From: an uncultured Eubacteriales bacterium
Lineage (GTDB): Bacteria; Bacillota; Clostridia; Oscillospirales; Oscillospiraceae
DNA: 64,000 bases
NCBI GenBank assembly: GCA_900540635.1
Contig: UQGU01000001.1
Location: forward strand, 1 to 64,000
Direction of reading: 5' to 3'
Part shown: positions 43,453 through 52,254 of the stretch, in pieces
How the letters are laid out: every line of letters starts with the position of its first letter
Numbering within the stretch: position 1 is the stretch's first letter
The notes under the pieces: model-generated
Database searches by the model: none
What the model was told of the DNA's origin: nothing
What the model saw: the letters and a program-made list of their open reading frames with translations, nothing else
Made by a program: the position numbers and the translations under genes

Positions 43453-43731
43453 ATGAATATGAAGAAGCTCGGTTCCTTTGCCGCCGGTGTTCTGTTCGGC
43501 ACCGCCGGTTTGAAGATTCTTGGCAGCGAGGATGCCAAAAAGGTCTATGCCCACACCACCGCCGCCGTGCTGCGGGCCAAGGACTGCGTCATGAAGGCCG
43601 TCACCACCGTCCGGGAAGGCGCCCAGGATGTCTACGCCGATGCCCAGGACATCAACGAAATCCGCGCACAGAAGGATGCCGTCATTGAGGACGCTCCCGT
43701 GGAGGCCGCTCCCGCCGAGGCAGCGGAATAA
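43453..43731 (+). CDS. Small DUF6110-like protein
   Basis: A 92-residue protein beginning with a hydrophobic segment 'LGSFAAGVLFGTAGLKILGS', followed by an alpha-helical, Asp/Ala-rich part ('YADAQDINEIRAQKDAVIEDAPVEAAPAEAAE'). This matches the DUF6110 pattern of small proteins commonly encoded next to heavy-metal P-type ATPases in Firmicutes. The start at 43453 follows GGAGGTATTT. It sits just upstream of the ATPase gene and is a likely partner or chaperone; function is not established. Confidence 0.7.
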   Translation: MNMKKLGSFAAGVLFGTAGLKILGSEDAKKVYAHTTAAVLRAKDCVMKAVTTVREGAQDVYADAQDINEIRAQKDAVIEDAPVEAAPAEAAE

Positions 43732-43745
43732 AGCCCAAACAGCAG

Positions 43746-43779
43746 CCGTGTCATTGCCCAGCGCAATGGCACGGTTTTT
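43746..43779 (+). terminator. Attenuator-like hairpin before the P-type ATPase gene
   Basis: CCGTGTCATTGC pairs with GCAATGGCACGG (one G-U pair) and is followed by TTTTTGG. It lies between the small gene and the ATPase gene and would lower ATPase expression relative to the small protein. Confidence 0.65.
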
Positions 43780-43791
43780 GGAGAACAGAAT

Positions 43792-45864
43792 ATGAAGTGC
43801 AGTATTTTACATGAATCCAGAGGCCGGATGCGCGTCCATCTCCACTGCGGACGGATGAGCCTGCATCAGGCGGATGTGCTGGAATATTATCTGAAAAATG
43901 TGCCGGATGTTCTGGACGTGACGGTCTACGACCGCACCCAGGACGCGGTGGTCCGCTATAACGGGAGCCGCAGCGCAGTGGTTGCCGCTCTGGCAGCCTT
44001 CGCCTTTGCCCGGGCTGAGGCCATGGACCTGGTGCCGGACCACACCTCCCGGGCTCTGAACCGGGAGTTTGAAGAAAAGCTCACCATGACAGTTTGCCGC
44101 CGGGCCTTTTCCAAGCTCTTCCTGCCCCTGCCGGTGATGGCGGCCATTGCCGCGGTGAAATCCCTGAAATACATCAAAGAGGGCCTGTCCGCCCTGCTCC
44201 ATGGCAAGCTCAGCGTTGCCGTGCTGGATGCCACAGCCGTGACCGTTTCCATGGTCCGGGGGGACTTCAATACCGCCGGGTCTGTCATGTTCATGCTCCG
44301 GCTGGGCGAGATTCTGGAGGAGTGGACACACAAAAAATCCGTAGCCGATCTGGCCGGGGCCATGTCCTTGCAGGTGGAATCCGTCTGGATGGAATCGGAC
44401 GGAGCCGAGGTGCTGGTGCCCGTAGGGCAGGTACAGGTTGGAGACCGGATCATTGTCCGCACCGGCAGCCTGATTCCCCTGGACGGCAAGGTGATCTCCG
44501 GCGAGGCCATGGTAAACCAGGCCTCCATGACCGGTGAATCCCAGCCCGTGCCCAAGAAGGCAGGCAGCTTCGTCTATGCAGGCACCGTGGCCGAGGAGGG
44601 CGAATGCGTCATCCAGGTGGAGAAGGCCCAGGGCAGCGGACGGTACGACCGAATCGTGAAAATGATTGAGGATTCCGAAAAGCTCAAGTCCTCCGCAGAG
44701 GCCAGCGCCTCCCATCTGGCGGACAAGCTGGTGCCCTATACCCTGGGCGGTACGGCCCTGACCTATCTGCTCACCCGGAATATCACCAAGACCCTGTCCG
44801 TGCTCATGGTGGACTTCTCCTGTGCCCTGAAGCTGGCTATGCCCATTGCGGTGCTGTCCGCCATGCGGGAAAGCGCCCAGTACCACATCTCCGTGAAGGG
44901 CGGCAAATTCCTGGAGAACATGGCCAAAGCGGATACCATCGTCTTTGACAAGACCGGCACCCTGACCCACGCCACCCCCACGGTTGCCCAGATCGTCCCC
45001 TTTGGCGGGCACTCCGAGACGGAGATGCTGCGCCTGGCCGCCTGCCTGGAGGAGCACTACCCCCACTCCATTGCCAACGCCGTGGTGGAGGAGGCCAAGT
45101 GCCGGGGGCTGGACCACCAGGAGTACCACTCCCAGGTACAGTATATCGTGGCCCACGGCATTTCCAGCATGGTGGATGGGGAAAAGGTCATCATCGGCAG
45201 CGCCCACTTCGTCTTTGAGGACGAAAAGTGCGTCATTCCCGATGGCGAGCAGGAAAAATACGAGCAGCTTGACCCCAGCTATTCCCACCTGTACCTGTGC
45301 ATTGGCGGCACTCTGGCCGCAGTGCTCTGCATTTGTGACCCGCTCCGGGCGGAAGCGGCGCAAGCGGTCCGGGCACTTCATGACTGCGGCATTTCCAATG
45401 TGGTCATGATGACCGGCGACAACCGCAGAACAGCCCAGGCCGTGGCAAGGGCCGTAGGCGTGGATGAGGTCCATGCCGAGGTGCTGCCGGAGGACAAGGC
45501 CGCCTTCATCCGGCAGGCCCGGGAAAAAGGCCATACGGTCATCATGGTAGGCGACGGCGTCAACGACTCCCCTGCCCTTTCCGAGGCGGACGTGGGCATT
45601 GCCATTTCTACCGGCGCGGCCATTGCCCAGGAGATCGCGGACATCACCGTCTCCTCGGAGGATCTGATGGCCCTGGTCACCCTGCGGCAGCTGAGCTGCG
45701 CGCTGATGGCGAGAATTCACCGGAACTACCGGTTCATCATCGGCTTCAATTGCAGCCTGATCGGTCTGGGGCTCATTGGCATCCTGCCCCCCACCACCAG
45801 CGCCCTGCTGCACAATATGTCCACCCTTGGCATCAGCATGAAGAGCATGACGAATCTGCTGTAA
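43792..45864 (+). CDS. Heavy-metal translocating P1B-type ATPase with SCALK motif
   Basis: A 690-residue ion pump. The N-terminal about 80 residues form an HMA-like domain without CxxC. The catalytic motifs are TGES (247-250), DKTGT (phospho-Asp 386), 'EEHYPHSIANAV' in place of the usual HP segment, 'MMTGDNRRTAQAVARAVGVDEVHAEVLPEDK' and 'VGDGVNDSPALSEADVGIA'. The membrane metal motif, usually CPC or SPC, is 'SCALKLAMP' (343-351), with no Pro next to Cys, so the selectivity is likely to differ from Cu and Zn/Cd pumps. It is the second gene after the DUF6110-like protein. Confidence 0.9.
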   Translation: MKCSILHESRGRMRVHLHCGRMSLHQADVLEYYLKNVPDVLDVTVYDRTQDAVVRYNGSRSAVVAALAAFAFARAEAMDLVPDHTSRALNREFEEKLTMTVCRRAFSKLFLPLPVMAAIAAVKSLKYIKEGLSALLHGKLSVAVLDATAVTVSMVRGDFNTAGSVMFMLRLGEILEEWTHKKSVADLAGAMSLQVESVWMESDGAEVLVPVGQVQVGDRIIVRTGSLIPLDGKVISGEAMVNQASMTGESQPVPKKAGSFVYAGTVAEEGECVIQVEKAQGSGRYDRIVKMIEDSEKLKSSAEASASHLADKLVPYTLGGTALTYLLTRNITKTLSVLMVDFSCALKLAMPIAVLSAMRESAQYHISVKGGKFLENMAKADTIVFDKTGTLTHATPTVAQIVPFGGHSETEMLRLAACLEEHYPHSIANAVVEEAKCRGLDHQEYHSQVQYIVAHGISSMVDGEKVIIGSAHFVFEDEKCVIPDGEQEKYEQLDPSYSHLYLCIGGTLAAVLCICDPLRAEAAQAVRALHDCGISNVVMMTGDNRRTAQAVARAVGVDEVHAEVLPEDKAAFIRQAREKGHTVIMVGDGVNDSPALSEADVGIAISTGAAIAQEIADITVSSEDLMALVTLRQLSCALMARIHRNYRFIIGFNCSLIGLGLIGILPPTTSALLHNMSTLGISMKSMTNLL

Positions 45865-45879
45865 GCATACCGAAAAAAG

Positions 45880-45926
45880 CATCCCCGCATTCCGGGCACG
45901 GCGCTGTGCTCCGAAATGCGGGGATG
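45880..45926. terminator. Bidirectional terminator
   Basis: CATCCCCGCATT pairs with AATGCGGGGATG, with T runs on both strands. It separates the P-type ATPase gene from the convergent pilus operon end. Confidence 0.9.
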
Positions 45927-45928
45927 TT

Positions 45929-47158
45929 TTATGCTTCCGTGCACCGCACCGTGACCCGGCTTTTGCCGCCGACGGTGCAGGTGAAGAGAGTCAGATCATA
46001 CTCGCCGGAGAGCATGCCCTCCACGTCCTCCGGGGCCAGGGTCTCCAGGGCGGCGACCCGGTAACGGGTCACGTGGCCGTCCATATCCGTAAAGCACACG
46101 GTGTCCCCGGGCTGCAGATCGCCGATGCGGCCGAAGTGCTGGGGGTAATTGTGGGCCGCCAGGACCAGATCCTTTGAATAGGTACTGCCGGCAAACCGGC
46201 CGGGGGCCACCCGGAGGCCCTCATAGCTCCATTGGCTCTGAATGGGCAGGGTCAGCTCCAGCGAGGGGATGCTGAGATAGCCAATATAGTCCCAGCCATT
46301 GACGGTCTGGGTAGGCATCTCCGGCACCGGGGCGGTGGGCTCCGTCTCCGGGGCCAGGGTCTGCGGAGGCATGGCCGTCGCCTCCCGGGCGTTGGCATAG
46401 ACCACGGGCAAGAGCTCCTCCAGCACCGCCCCGGCCTCCCGGCCGCTCTCGGTGGACCGGTGCAGATTGCTGCCCACAAAGCCCAGGGCTCCCAGAATGC
46501 ACAGAGCCCCCGCAATGGCAGTGACCCGGCGGATGCGCTTCCGGGTCATGACGGCCCCGCAGACGAGGCCCAGGCCAAACAGGCCCAGTACGCAGACACC
46601 CTGCCAGTCCTGCCCCGTCTGGGGCAGCCGGGATGGCTTGCCGGGAACCCGGGACGGGACGGTGGTTGGCGGAGCCGGAGGCTGGCGCTTTTGCAGCTTG
46701 GGATAAACCTCCACCGCCTCCAGCGCTGCCCCGGTCTCCGGGTCTTGGCCCGGAAGGGCCGCCAGGAAGGGCTGGGCCGTATAGTCGGTTTTCTCATCCC
46801 GGGGGACTGCCAGGTAGGCCCCTGCCTCCAGGCCGGAGAACAGGGCATCCCCCTGGGTGTCCGTCTTTCGGGTGTCCAGGGGCTCCCGGTCCCTGGCAAG
46901 CTCGGCCAGGGTATCCGCCAGGGCATCCCAGGACTCCGGAAGCACACTGTCGGAGCCAAACCCCTCCGCCGGGACGAAGCGGCCCCGGTTATCCAGGCTG
47001 CCCGCCCGGTATAAATCCAGCTCCATGCCCGCCACGGCACGCTGCTCATACCGGCAGTGCACCGCCAGGCTGTAGGGGCTCCCGGCAGCAGCCGCCAGGG
47101 GCAGCACCAGCAGCAGGAGGCTACAGAATATCCGTCGTATCCAGGTTCTCTTCTTCAT
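45929..47158 (-). CDS. Pilin-like domain, LPQTG sorting signal and sortase domain in one protein
   Basis: A 409-residue protein. A signal peptide (about 1-26) is followed by a SpaA/Cna-B-like domain (about 28-155; 'GMELDLYRAG', 'GDALFSGLEAGAYLAVP'), a Pro-rich linker, and a complete cell-wall sorting signal: LPQTG at 178-182, a hydrophobic segment 187-204 and the basic RKRIRR. The chain then continues with a second membrane helix (about 212-230) and a sortase domain with 'YIGYLSIPSLELTLPI', His 336 (LAAHN), Cys 394 (LFTCT) and Arg 401 or 405. The motif set is closest to class D or related sortases. The frame is uninterrupted, with no internal ribosome site. It overlaps the class C sortase gene by 38 bases and has GGAG before its own ATG. 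Confidence 0.85.
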   Translation of the reverse strand: MKKRTWIRRIFCSLLLLVLPLAAAAGSPYSLAVHCRYEQRAVAGMELDLYRAGSLDNRGRFVPAEGFGSDSVLPESWDALADTLAELARDREPLDTRKTDTQGDALFSGLEAGAYLAVPRDEKTDYTAQPFLAALPGQDPETGAALEAVEVYPKLQKRQPPAPPTTVPSRVPGKPSRLPQTGQDWQGVCVLGLFGLGLVCGAVMTRKRIRRVTAIAGALCILGALGFVGSNLHRSTESGREAGAVLEELLPVVYANAREATAMPPQTLAPETEPTAPVPEMPTQTVNGWDYIGYLSIPSLELTLPIQSQWSYEGLRVAPGRFAGSTYSKDLVLAAHNYPQHFGRIGDLQPGDTVCFTDMDGHVTRYRVAALETLAPEDVEGMLSGEYDLTLFTCTVGGKSRVTVRCTEA

Positions 47159-48002
47159 CGGATTCTCCTTCCGAGGGGTGCTTTCTGCCGGTGTGCAGCA
47201 GCACCGCGAAAAAGATGATCAGAACCGGCAGCGCCATCAGGGGGGCCGCCAGCATGGGCTCGATCTGAATGGCATCGGAGGTCAGGCGCACATTGGCCGC
47301 CTCCGGTGTATTGGGCACCCGGTGGCCCCGGACCAGAAGCCTATGGGTATTGATGCCATAGGGGGTGCAGGTCACCAGAGTGCACAGGTCCTTCCCGGGC
47401 TCGATCTGCAGCGCGTCCACCTCGGTGGGCTCTACAATGAGGATCTGGTCCACCTCGTAGGTCAGCACCTCGTCCAGCACCCGGATGGAGAAGGTGTCCC
47501 CCTCCACGATCTTGTCCAGATTGGTAAACAGTTTGGCGCTGGGCAGGCCTCTGTGGCCGGAGAGCACGCAGTGGGTGCCCTCGCCGCCTACGGGCAGGCT
47601 GGTCCAGTCCACATGGCCCACAGCGATCTGCAAAACGGATTCGGCGGTGCCGTGGTAGACGGGCAGGGACACATTGATATTGGGGATCTCGATATAGCCC
47701 ATAATGCCCGTGCCGCTGAGGTTCAGAAGCTCTTCATATTGCTCCTGCTGCTCCTCCGTCAGGGTGAAGCTGTTCACCCGGTCTAAAAGGGTGCGGTTGT
47801 AGTCCACCGCCTGCTTCCACAGGTCCTTATACCGGTCCTGATCCAGGGCGTTGACCTGCTCGGCGTATTCCGAAACGGCCCGGCTGGCGTGGAGGGAATT
47901 CCAATAGTCGCTGACGGTGGGGTACAGCAGCAAGGACAGCCCTGCCAGAAAAATCAGCACCAGGACAATATTGGTCAGCTTCCCGGACGTTTTCTTTTTC
48001 AT
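47121..48002 (-). CDS. Class C (pilin) sortase
   Basis: A 293-residue membrane transpeptidase that polymerises pilin subunits. An N-terminal helix (about 12-30) and a C-terminal helix (about 255-275) flank the catalytic domain, as in class C. Active-site His is in 'VLSGHRGLPSAKLFTNLD', Cys in 'LCTLVTCTPYGINTHRLLVRG' and Arg in the same segment. AAAGGAGAG precedes the start. It lies between the backbone pilin and the pilin-sortase fusion. Confidence 0.95.
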   Translation of the reverse strand: MKKKTSGKLTNIVLVLIFLAGLSLLLYPTVSDYWNSLHASRAVSEYAEQVNALDQDRYKDLWKQAVDYNRTLLDRVNSFTLTEEQQEQYEELLNLSGTGIMGYIEIPNINVSLPVYHGTAESVLQIAVGHVDWTSLPVGGEGTHCVLSGHRGLPSAKLFTNLDKIVEGDTFSIRVLDEVLTYEVDQILIVEPTEVDALQIEPGKDLCTLVTCTPYGINTHRLLVRGHRVPNTPEAANVRLTSDAIQIEPMLAAPLMALPVLIIFFAVLLHTGRKHPSEGESDEEENLDTTDIL

Positions 48003-48041
48003 ACAGAGCTCTCCTTTCTGCTGTCGTTTTACCTTGTTTCC

Positions 48042-48065
48042 CCACGCCCCTGCGCAGGGGCGTGG
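48042..48065 (-). terminator. Palindromic hairpin between pilin and sortase genes
   Basis: A 24-base perfect palindrome (CCACGCCCCTGC and its complement) with no U-run afterwards. It may stabilise the abundant pilin mRNA or reduce expression of the sortase genes. Confidence 0.55.
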
Positions 48066-48097
48066 AGAAATGAAAGGGGGAAAGAAATGGGTCTTTG

Positions 48098-49606
48098 TTA
48101 TGCGGCCATGCGCTTCTTGGTGACCAGCAGGATCACGGCGCCCAGGGCCATGGCGGAGCCCAGGACATAGAAGGCGGTGGTGCCGATGCCGCCGGTGGAG
48201 GGCAGCTCGGCGCCGGCGTTGTTCTCGACCTTGACGACGCCGCTCGTATCCGTTTCCGTCTGATCGGCAACGAAGCTGGTTTCCGTCAGCTTGCCGTTCG
48301 CGGTCGTATGATCAATTTTCACCTTGACAGGCTCTCTGAGCAGATTGTAGCCCCTCGGGGCCTTGGTCTCGGTCAGGTAGTAGGTGCCGTCCGCCAGGCC
48401 GTTGATTACCAGCTCACCGGTCTCACCGGTGGTAACGGTATCGACAACGCCCTCGGTTTCGGTGGGCAGTGCCAGGCGATAGGTCGTGTCATCAACCTTG
48501 ACAAGCTTGATAACTTGCGCACCTGCTTTATCTCTGCTCAGCTTAAAGGTTGCTTCGGCCAGTCTCTTTTCCGTTGCCTGGCCGCTGCCGGCGGCCTGTA
48601 CCGTGGTGTACTTGACAATGTTCATCTTCCAGACGTAGGTCTCGGTCGTGTCGTACTCCGTATGGGAATTCGTACCGTATTCCACCTTGGCCTTGTTGAC
48701 GTTGGCTTCGTCGGCAATCTTGGCGTTTTCATTGATCTGCGCGTAATAGGTGACCGTTACCACATCGCCGGTTTTCAGGATGCTTGCGCTGCCTTCGGCA
48801 TTGTTGTTAAAAGCAAGGGTAAAACCTCTGGGCTCGGTGGTCTCGGTGACTTTGTAGTTCGCAGCATCCAGTGTATTTTCATTCACCGTTACGGTCAAAG
48901 GATAGGTTTCATTCTTGACAAAGGTCAGGCCTTCCGTCATCTCATCCACGAGCTTGTAGTTCACAGGGGCCTTGTCCTTCACCGTGATCTGGATGGTAAA
49001 CTTAACATATGTACCGATCTCAGCCACGTTCTGCTTCTTGGTGGTATCCTCCACATTCTTCACAATGACCGTTGCTTCGTTCTTCTCCTTTACCTGTGCG
49101 TTGGGAGCGGTGGTATCCAGAGAGCAGAGGATGCCCAGGTCGGACCGCACCAGATAGTAGCCCAGGTCCAGGCCGCTGATTTCCAATGCGCCTTCTGCCT
49201 CAGCCTTAGCAGTCTTGATTGGATCGAGCTTATTGGTTTCTGCATAGGCCTTGGCCTTGGCGGCAAAATCCGCAATACCGTTCTTCAGGTTTTCGTTTGC
49301 CAGGACATATTTCTTACCGCCGTTCTCAAAGAGAATAAAATAGTTTGCACCGCTGCCGTCCTGGACGGTGGTGATAAAGGTTGCCCAATCATCGTTCGTC
49401 AGCTTGTAGATGAAGCCGTTATTTGCCAGGTCGCTTTCGTCCGCGGCGACATCCAGGAGCTTGAACACCTCGTAGGTCTTCCCCTGGGCGGGGTTGGAAA
49501 TGGTGATGCTGCCGGGCTTTGCCTCGTCTGCGAACGCCGTCGCGCACAGTCCCAGGGTCAGGACCAGGGCCAGAAGCAGGGCAAAAAACTGTCTCGTATG
49601 TTTCAT
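48098..49606 (-). CDS. Backbone pilin with LPSTG sorting signal
   Basis: A 502-residue fimbrial shaft subunit. A signal peptide (1-26) is followed by an N-terminal domain ('YEVFKLLDV', 'LGYYLVRS'), a middle isopeptide domain ('VGTYVKFTIQI'-like 'IGTYVKFTIQITVKDKAPVNYKLVDEMTEGLTF') and a Cna-B-like domain ('EATFKLSRDKAG', 'ADGTYYLTETKAPRGYNLL', where the Glu of the TET/ETKAP motif usually helps form the isopeptide bond). LPSTG is at 468-472, then a hydrophobic helix and KKR. A Lys in an early segment should be the pilin-linking residue; I did not assign it. It is the main subunit polymerised by the class C sortase. Confidence 0.92.
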   Translation of the reverse strand: MKHTRQFFALLLALVLTLGLCATAFADEAKPGSITISNPAQGKTYEVFKLLDVAADESDLANNGFIYKLTNDDWATFITTVQDGSGANYFILFENGGKKYVLANENLKNGIADFAAKAKAYAETNKLDPIKTAKAEAEGALEISGLDLGYYLVRSDLGILCSLDTTAPNAQVKEKNEATVIVKNVEDTTKKQNVAEIGTYVKFTIQITVKDKAPVNYKLVDEMTEGLTFVKNETYPLTVTVNENTLDAANYKVTETTEPRGFTLAFNNNAEGSASILKTGDVVTVTYYAQINENAKIADEANVNKAKVEYGTNSHTEYDTTETYVWKMNIVKYTTVQAAGSGQATEKRLAEATFKLSRDKAGAQVIKLVKVDDTTYRLALPTETEGVVDTVTTGETGELVINGLADGTYYLTETKAPRGYNLLREPVKVKIDHTTANGKLTETSFVADQTETDTSGVVKVENNAGAELPSTGGIGTTAFYVLGSAMALGAVILLVTKKRMAA

Positions 49607-49661
49607 TGTGTTTTCCTTCCTTTTCCTTTGTAAATTTTGTTTTTCGCGATCTTGGGGGAAA

Positions 49662-52211
49662 CTACGCTGCCCTCCTTTTCCGGGAGATGCACGCTCCGGC
49701 GAGGGCCAGAGCCATTAAGAAAACGCCGGGGAGAATGTATACCGTCATTCCGGGGCCGCCGGTGTCCGGGAGCTTGCCGCCATAGCGGTTGTTGAAGGTC
49801 ACGGAATAGGCGTTTGGCAATTGGTCCTGGCAGGCTTCATCGGAATAATAGGTCGCCTTGGCCAGAAGGCTTCCGCCCGAAGCCGTCACCGTTACCTTGG
49901 CATAGTAGACGGTGCTGTCAAACATGATTCCCGGGTGGGTTGCCGATTCGTTCCGTTCCTGAATCTTATAGAGATACTCACCGGGTGACTGATAGATGAT
50001 TTCCTTGAAATTGACCTCCGAGAGTGCATTGTTTACGCTCTGAACAGGGGTCTCGGACCAGCCGCCTTCCCCATTCTTTTCGTAAAGGTCAAAGGTGAAG
50101 GTCGTGTTCGGCAGGGTCTGGTCTGTGATCTGCTTGCCGTTTAAGAGCTTGACCGCCTGCAAATTGTTGGTGGTCATGGGCATTCTCTGGCCACTGTAGG
50201 CCCACATATGGCCCTCGGCTGCCGCTTTCAGGCTCTTGGCGATGACGCAGCCGTTGAAATAGCCGCCGTCCAGGTCCACATGGGCATTGGGGGCTACAAT
50301 GTGGCCCGTTACCGCCGTACCGTTGACGGTGGCTGCCTCCGGGCACAGGAAGACGATGCCGCTCTGCCGGCCGGATTCGATGCTGTCCGGCTGCTTGCCG
50401 TCCAACCATACCGTGGGGATATTTACCGTTTCCCCTCGAAGGATGATGGTCGTATCCTGACCGGCTGCAGCGTTCAGCAGGTTCAGGTTTTGTCCCATCT
50501 CAAACGTTCCCGCCGGGAATTCATAGCAGCTGCCCGCATTGAGGGTTTTGCCGATATTGTCTTCCCCCAATACCCCGGCTGTTCCGGTGATACCGGCCAT
50601 CTCCGCACGGATTTGACTCATCGCAGCAGTGAAATCCACATACTGCTGTGCATACCAGTAGTTTCCGGTATCCCGGCCGCCGTTGACACCGTCATTTACG
50701 CCGATTCCGGTTGGATACATTTCCTTCCCCAGATATACGGGCAGGTCCGGTTGGGCCGTAATGATCGTATTGACTTTCGTAGTTCCAATGTAGCTTGGTG
50801 CACCGTGGGGGGCTCCGTACGTGTTTCCGTAGGACAGACCGCCCAGGCCGTTCAGTGTTACGGTTCCGCCTGCAACGACAGGGCCAACCACATGGCTGCC
50901 GGTGTAATCATTCTGCACAAACACATTGTACTTTCTGAGGATATAGCCGATGGAGTAGGAGGCCCCCGGCCAGTCCAGATAGGTTTCCGTCAGCGGCTCC
51001 CAGTGGTCGATCAGGAACTCTGCCGGGGCGGTGATCTGGTTCCCCGTTGTCAGTGTCTTTTTGTCCTCGGACAGCTTTACATTTTGCCAGCTGTCCCATT
51101 CCGCCAACGCACCATCCACATGGTGATAGATCTTAGGTTTCTCGCTTTCCGTCATAGGCGATGCGGCGTCCACAGTAAAGGTAAGCTCTCCACAAGTATA
51201 TGGCATACCATCGGCTGTCAGAATTTCGACTATGATGCCTTTGTCTACCACAACTCTGCCATGATCCATTTTCACCGGCTCCGTATCTGAGGTGGTGACT
51301 TGCAGCTTATAGCCCTCCATGTCGGCTGCCCATTTTGGGGTATCAACCGTTACGGTCAGATTTCCGACTGTCACCGTGGCCGTATAGCCGCCGCCTTCCT
51401 TGGGGGTTAAGGCTCCGTCCTCCGTTTCCAGAGTCTCCACCGCCGCCGCTGCCTCCAGCAGGGCTTGCAGAGCCTCCAGGGAATCGATTTTCTCCGCCTC
51501 CGGGTCTGCCTCTATTTCCGCCAGCCCCTCCAGGATCTCCTCCGGGGTCAGGCCGAAGCGCTCCAGCAGCCCATCCAGGGCGGCTGCGTCCTCCTCCGTC
51601 TCGATGCCAAGCCGCTTCCGCAACTCTTCCAGCGGTGTGAGGGGCTCCTGCTCCGCCGCTTCCGTCTGCCCGGGCTCCTGCTGCGTCCGGCAGATATCCG
51701 TATGGATGTGCTCCGGGATGGTGCAGATCAGGTCCTCCCCATCGTAGCAGCCCTCCCCATGGGTGTGCTCTGCCATGCCGCAGCACAGCTCCGGCGCCAG
51801 GGTATAGGCGGGGGTCGGCTCCGGGATGGGGCAGCAGTCGTCCGTGTGGATGTGCTCGGGGATTGTACAGGTCAAAACCGGGTAGCTCACCGGCTCCCCA
51901 TAGCAGCCTTCCGAATGGACGTGCTCCTGCGTCTGGCAGAGGAGATTCCCCTCTGCATCGTAGCAGTCGTCATTGTGCGCGTGCTCCTCCAGGGTGCACA
52001 CCAGCGGGGCCGGGCCGATCTGCTGGGTGTAGCATTCCTCGGTATGGGTATGGGCCTCCAGGCCGCATTCCGGCTGGTCCGACAGGGTAATGGCCGGGCG
52101 CATGAGCACCCAACCGGCCCCCAGGGTCACGAGGGCGCACAGGATGCATACAATATTTCTGCGGCGAAGAGCCGCTTTTCGTTTCTGAGAATAGGTTCCG
52201 AAGTCCCGCAA
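49662..52211 (-). CDS. Pilus-associated surface adhesin with Cys/His repeats and LPDTG
   Basis: An 849-residue protein. After an N-terminal basic stretch and a helix (about 18-40) there are six repeats of the form C-x3-EHxHxxxC ('CTLEEHAHNDDCY', 'CTIPEHIHTDDCC', and so on; about 45-180), then an acidic helical segment, a large central region with a choice-of-anchor-A-type beta domain ('YNVFVQNDYTGSHVVGPVVAGGTVTLNGLGG', 'CPEAATVNGTAVTGHIVAPNAHVDLDGGYFNGCVIAKSL'), a streptococcal-type pilin isopeptide domain ('LPNTTFTFDLYEKNGEGGW', 'YLYKIQERNESATHPGIMFDSTVYYAKVTV') and LPDTG at 814-818 with a basic tail. Translation appears to start at TTG 52211, after GAGGT. It is the probable tip or ancillary pilin. 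Confidence 0.85.
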   Translation of the reverse strand: MRDFGTYSQKRKAALRRRNIVCILCALVTLGAGWVLMRPAITLSDQPECGLEAHTHTEECYTQQIGPAPLVCTLEEHAHNDDCYDAEGNLLCQTQEHVHSEGCYGEPVSYPVLTCTIPEHIHTDDCCPIPEPTPAYTLAPELCCGMAEHTHGEGCYDGEDLICTIPEHIHTDICRTQQEPGQTEAAEQEPLTPLEELRKRLGIETEEDAAALDGLLERFGLTPEEILEGLAEIEADPEAEKIDSLEALQALLEAAAAVETLETEDGALTPKEGGGYTATVTVGNLTVTVDTPKWAADMEGYKLQVTTSDTEPVKMDHGRVVVDKGIIVEILTADGMPYTCGELTFTVDAASPMTESEKPKIYHHVDGALAEWDSWQNVKLSEDKKTLTTGNQITAPAEFLIDHWEPLTETYLDWPGASYSIGYILRKYNVFVQNDYTGSHVVGPVVAGGTVTLNGLGGLSYGNTYGAPHGAPSYIGTTKVNTIITAQPDLPVYLGKEMYPTGIGVNDGVNGGRDTGNYWYAQQYVDFTAAMSQIRAEMAGITGTAGVLGEDNIGKTLNAGSCYEFPAGTFEMGQNLNLLNAAAGQDTTIILRGETVNIPTVWLDGKQPDSIESGRQSGIVFLCPEAATVNGTAVTGHIVAPNAHVDLDGGYFNGCVIAKSLKAAAEGHMWAYSGQRMPMTTNNLQAVKLLNGKQITDQTLPNTTFTFDLYEKNGEGGWSETPVQSVNNALSEVNFKEIIYQSPGEYLYKIQERNESATHPGIMFDSTVYYAKVTVTASGGSLLAKATYYSDEACQDQLPNAYSVTFNNRYGGKLPDTGGPGMTVYILPGVFLMALALAGACISRKRRAA

Positions 52212-52254
52212 AGTCGCCGCACCTCTTTTCCAAAAGCGAAACTAAAAGAATGGT

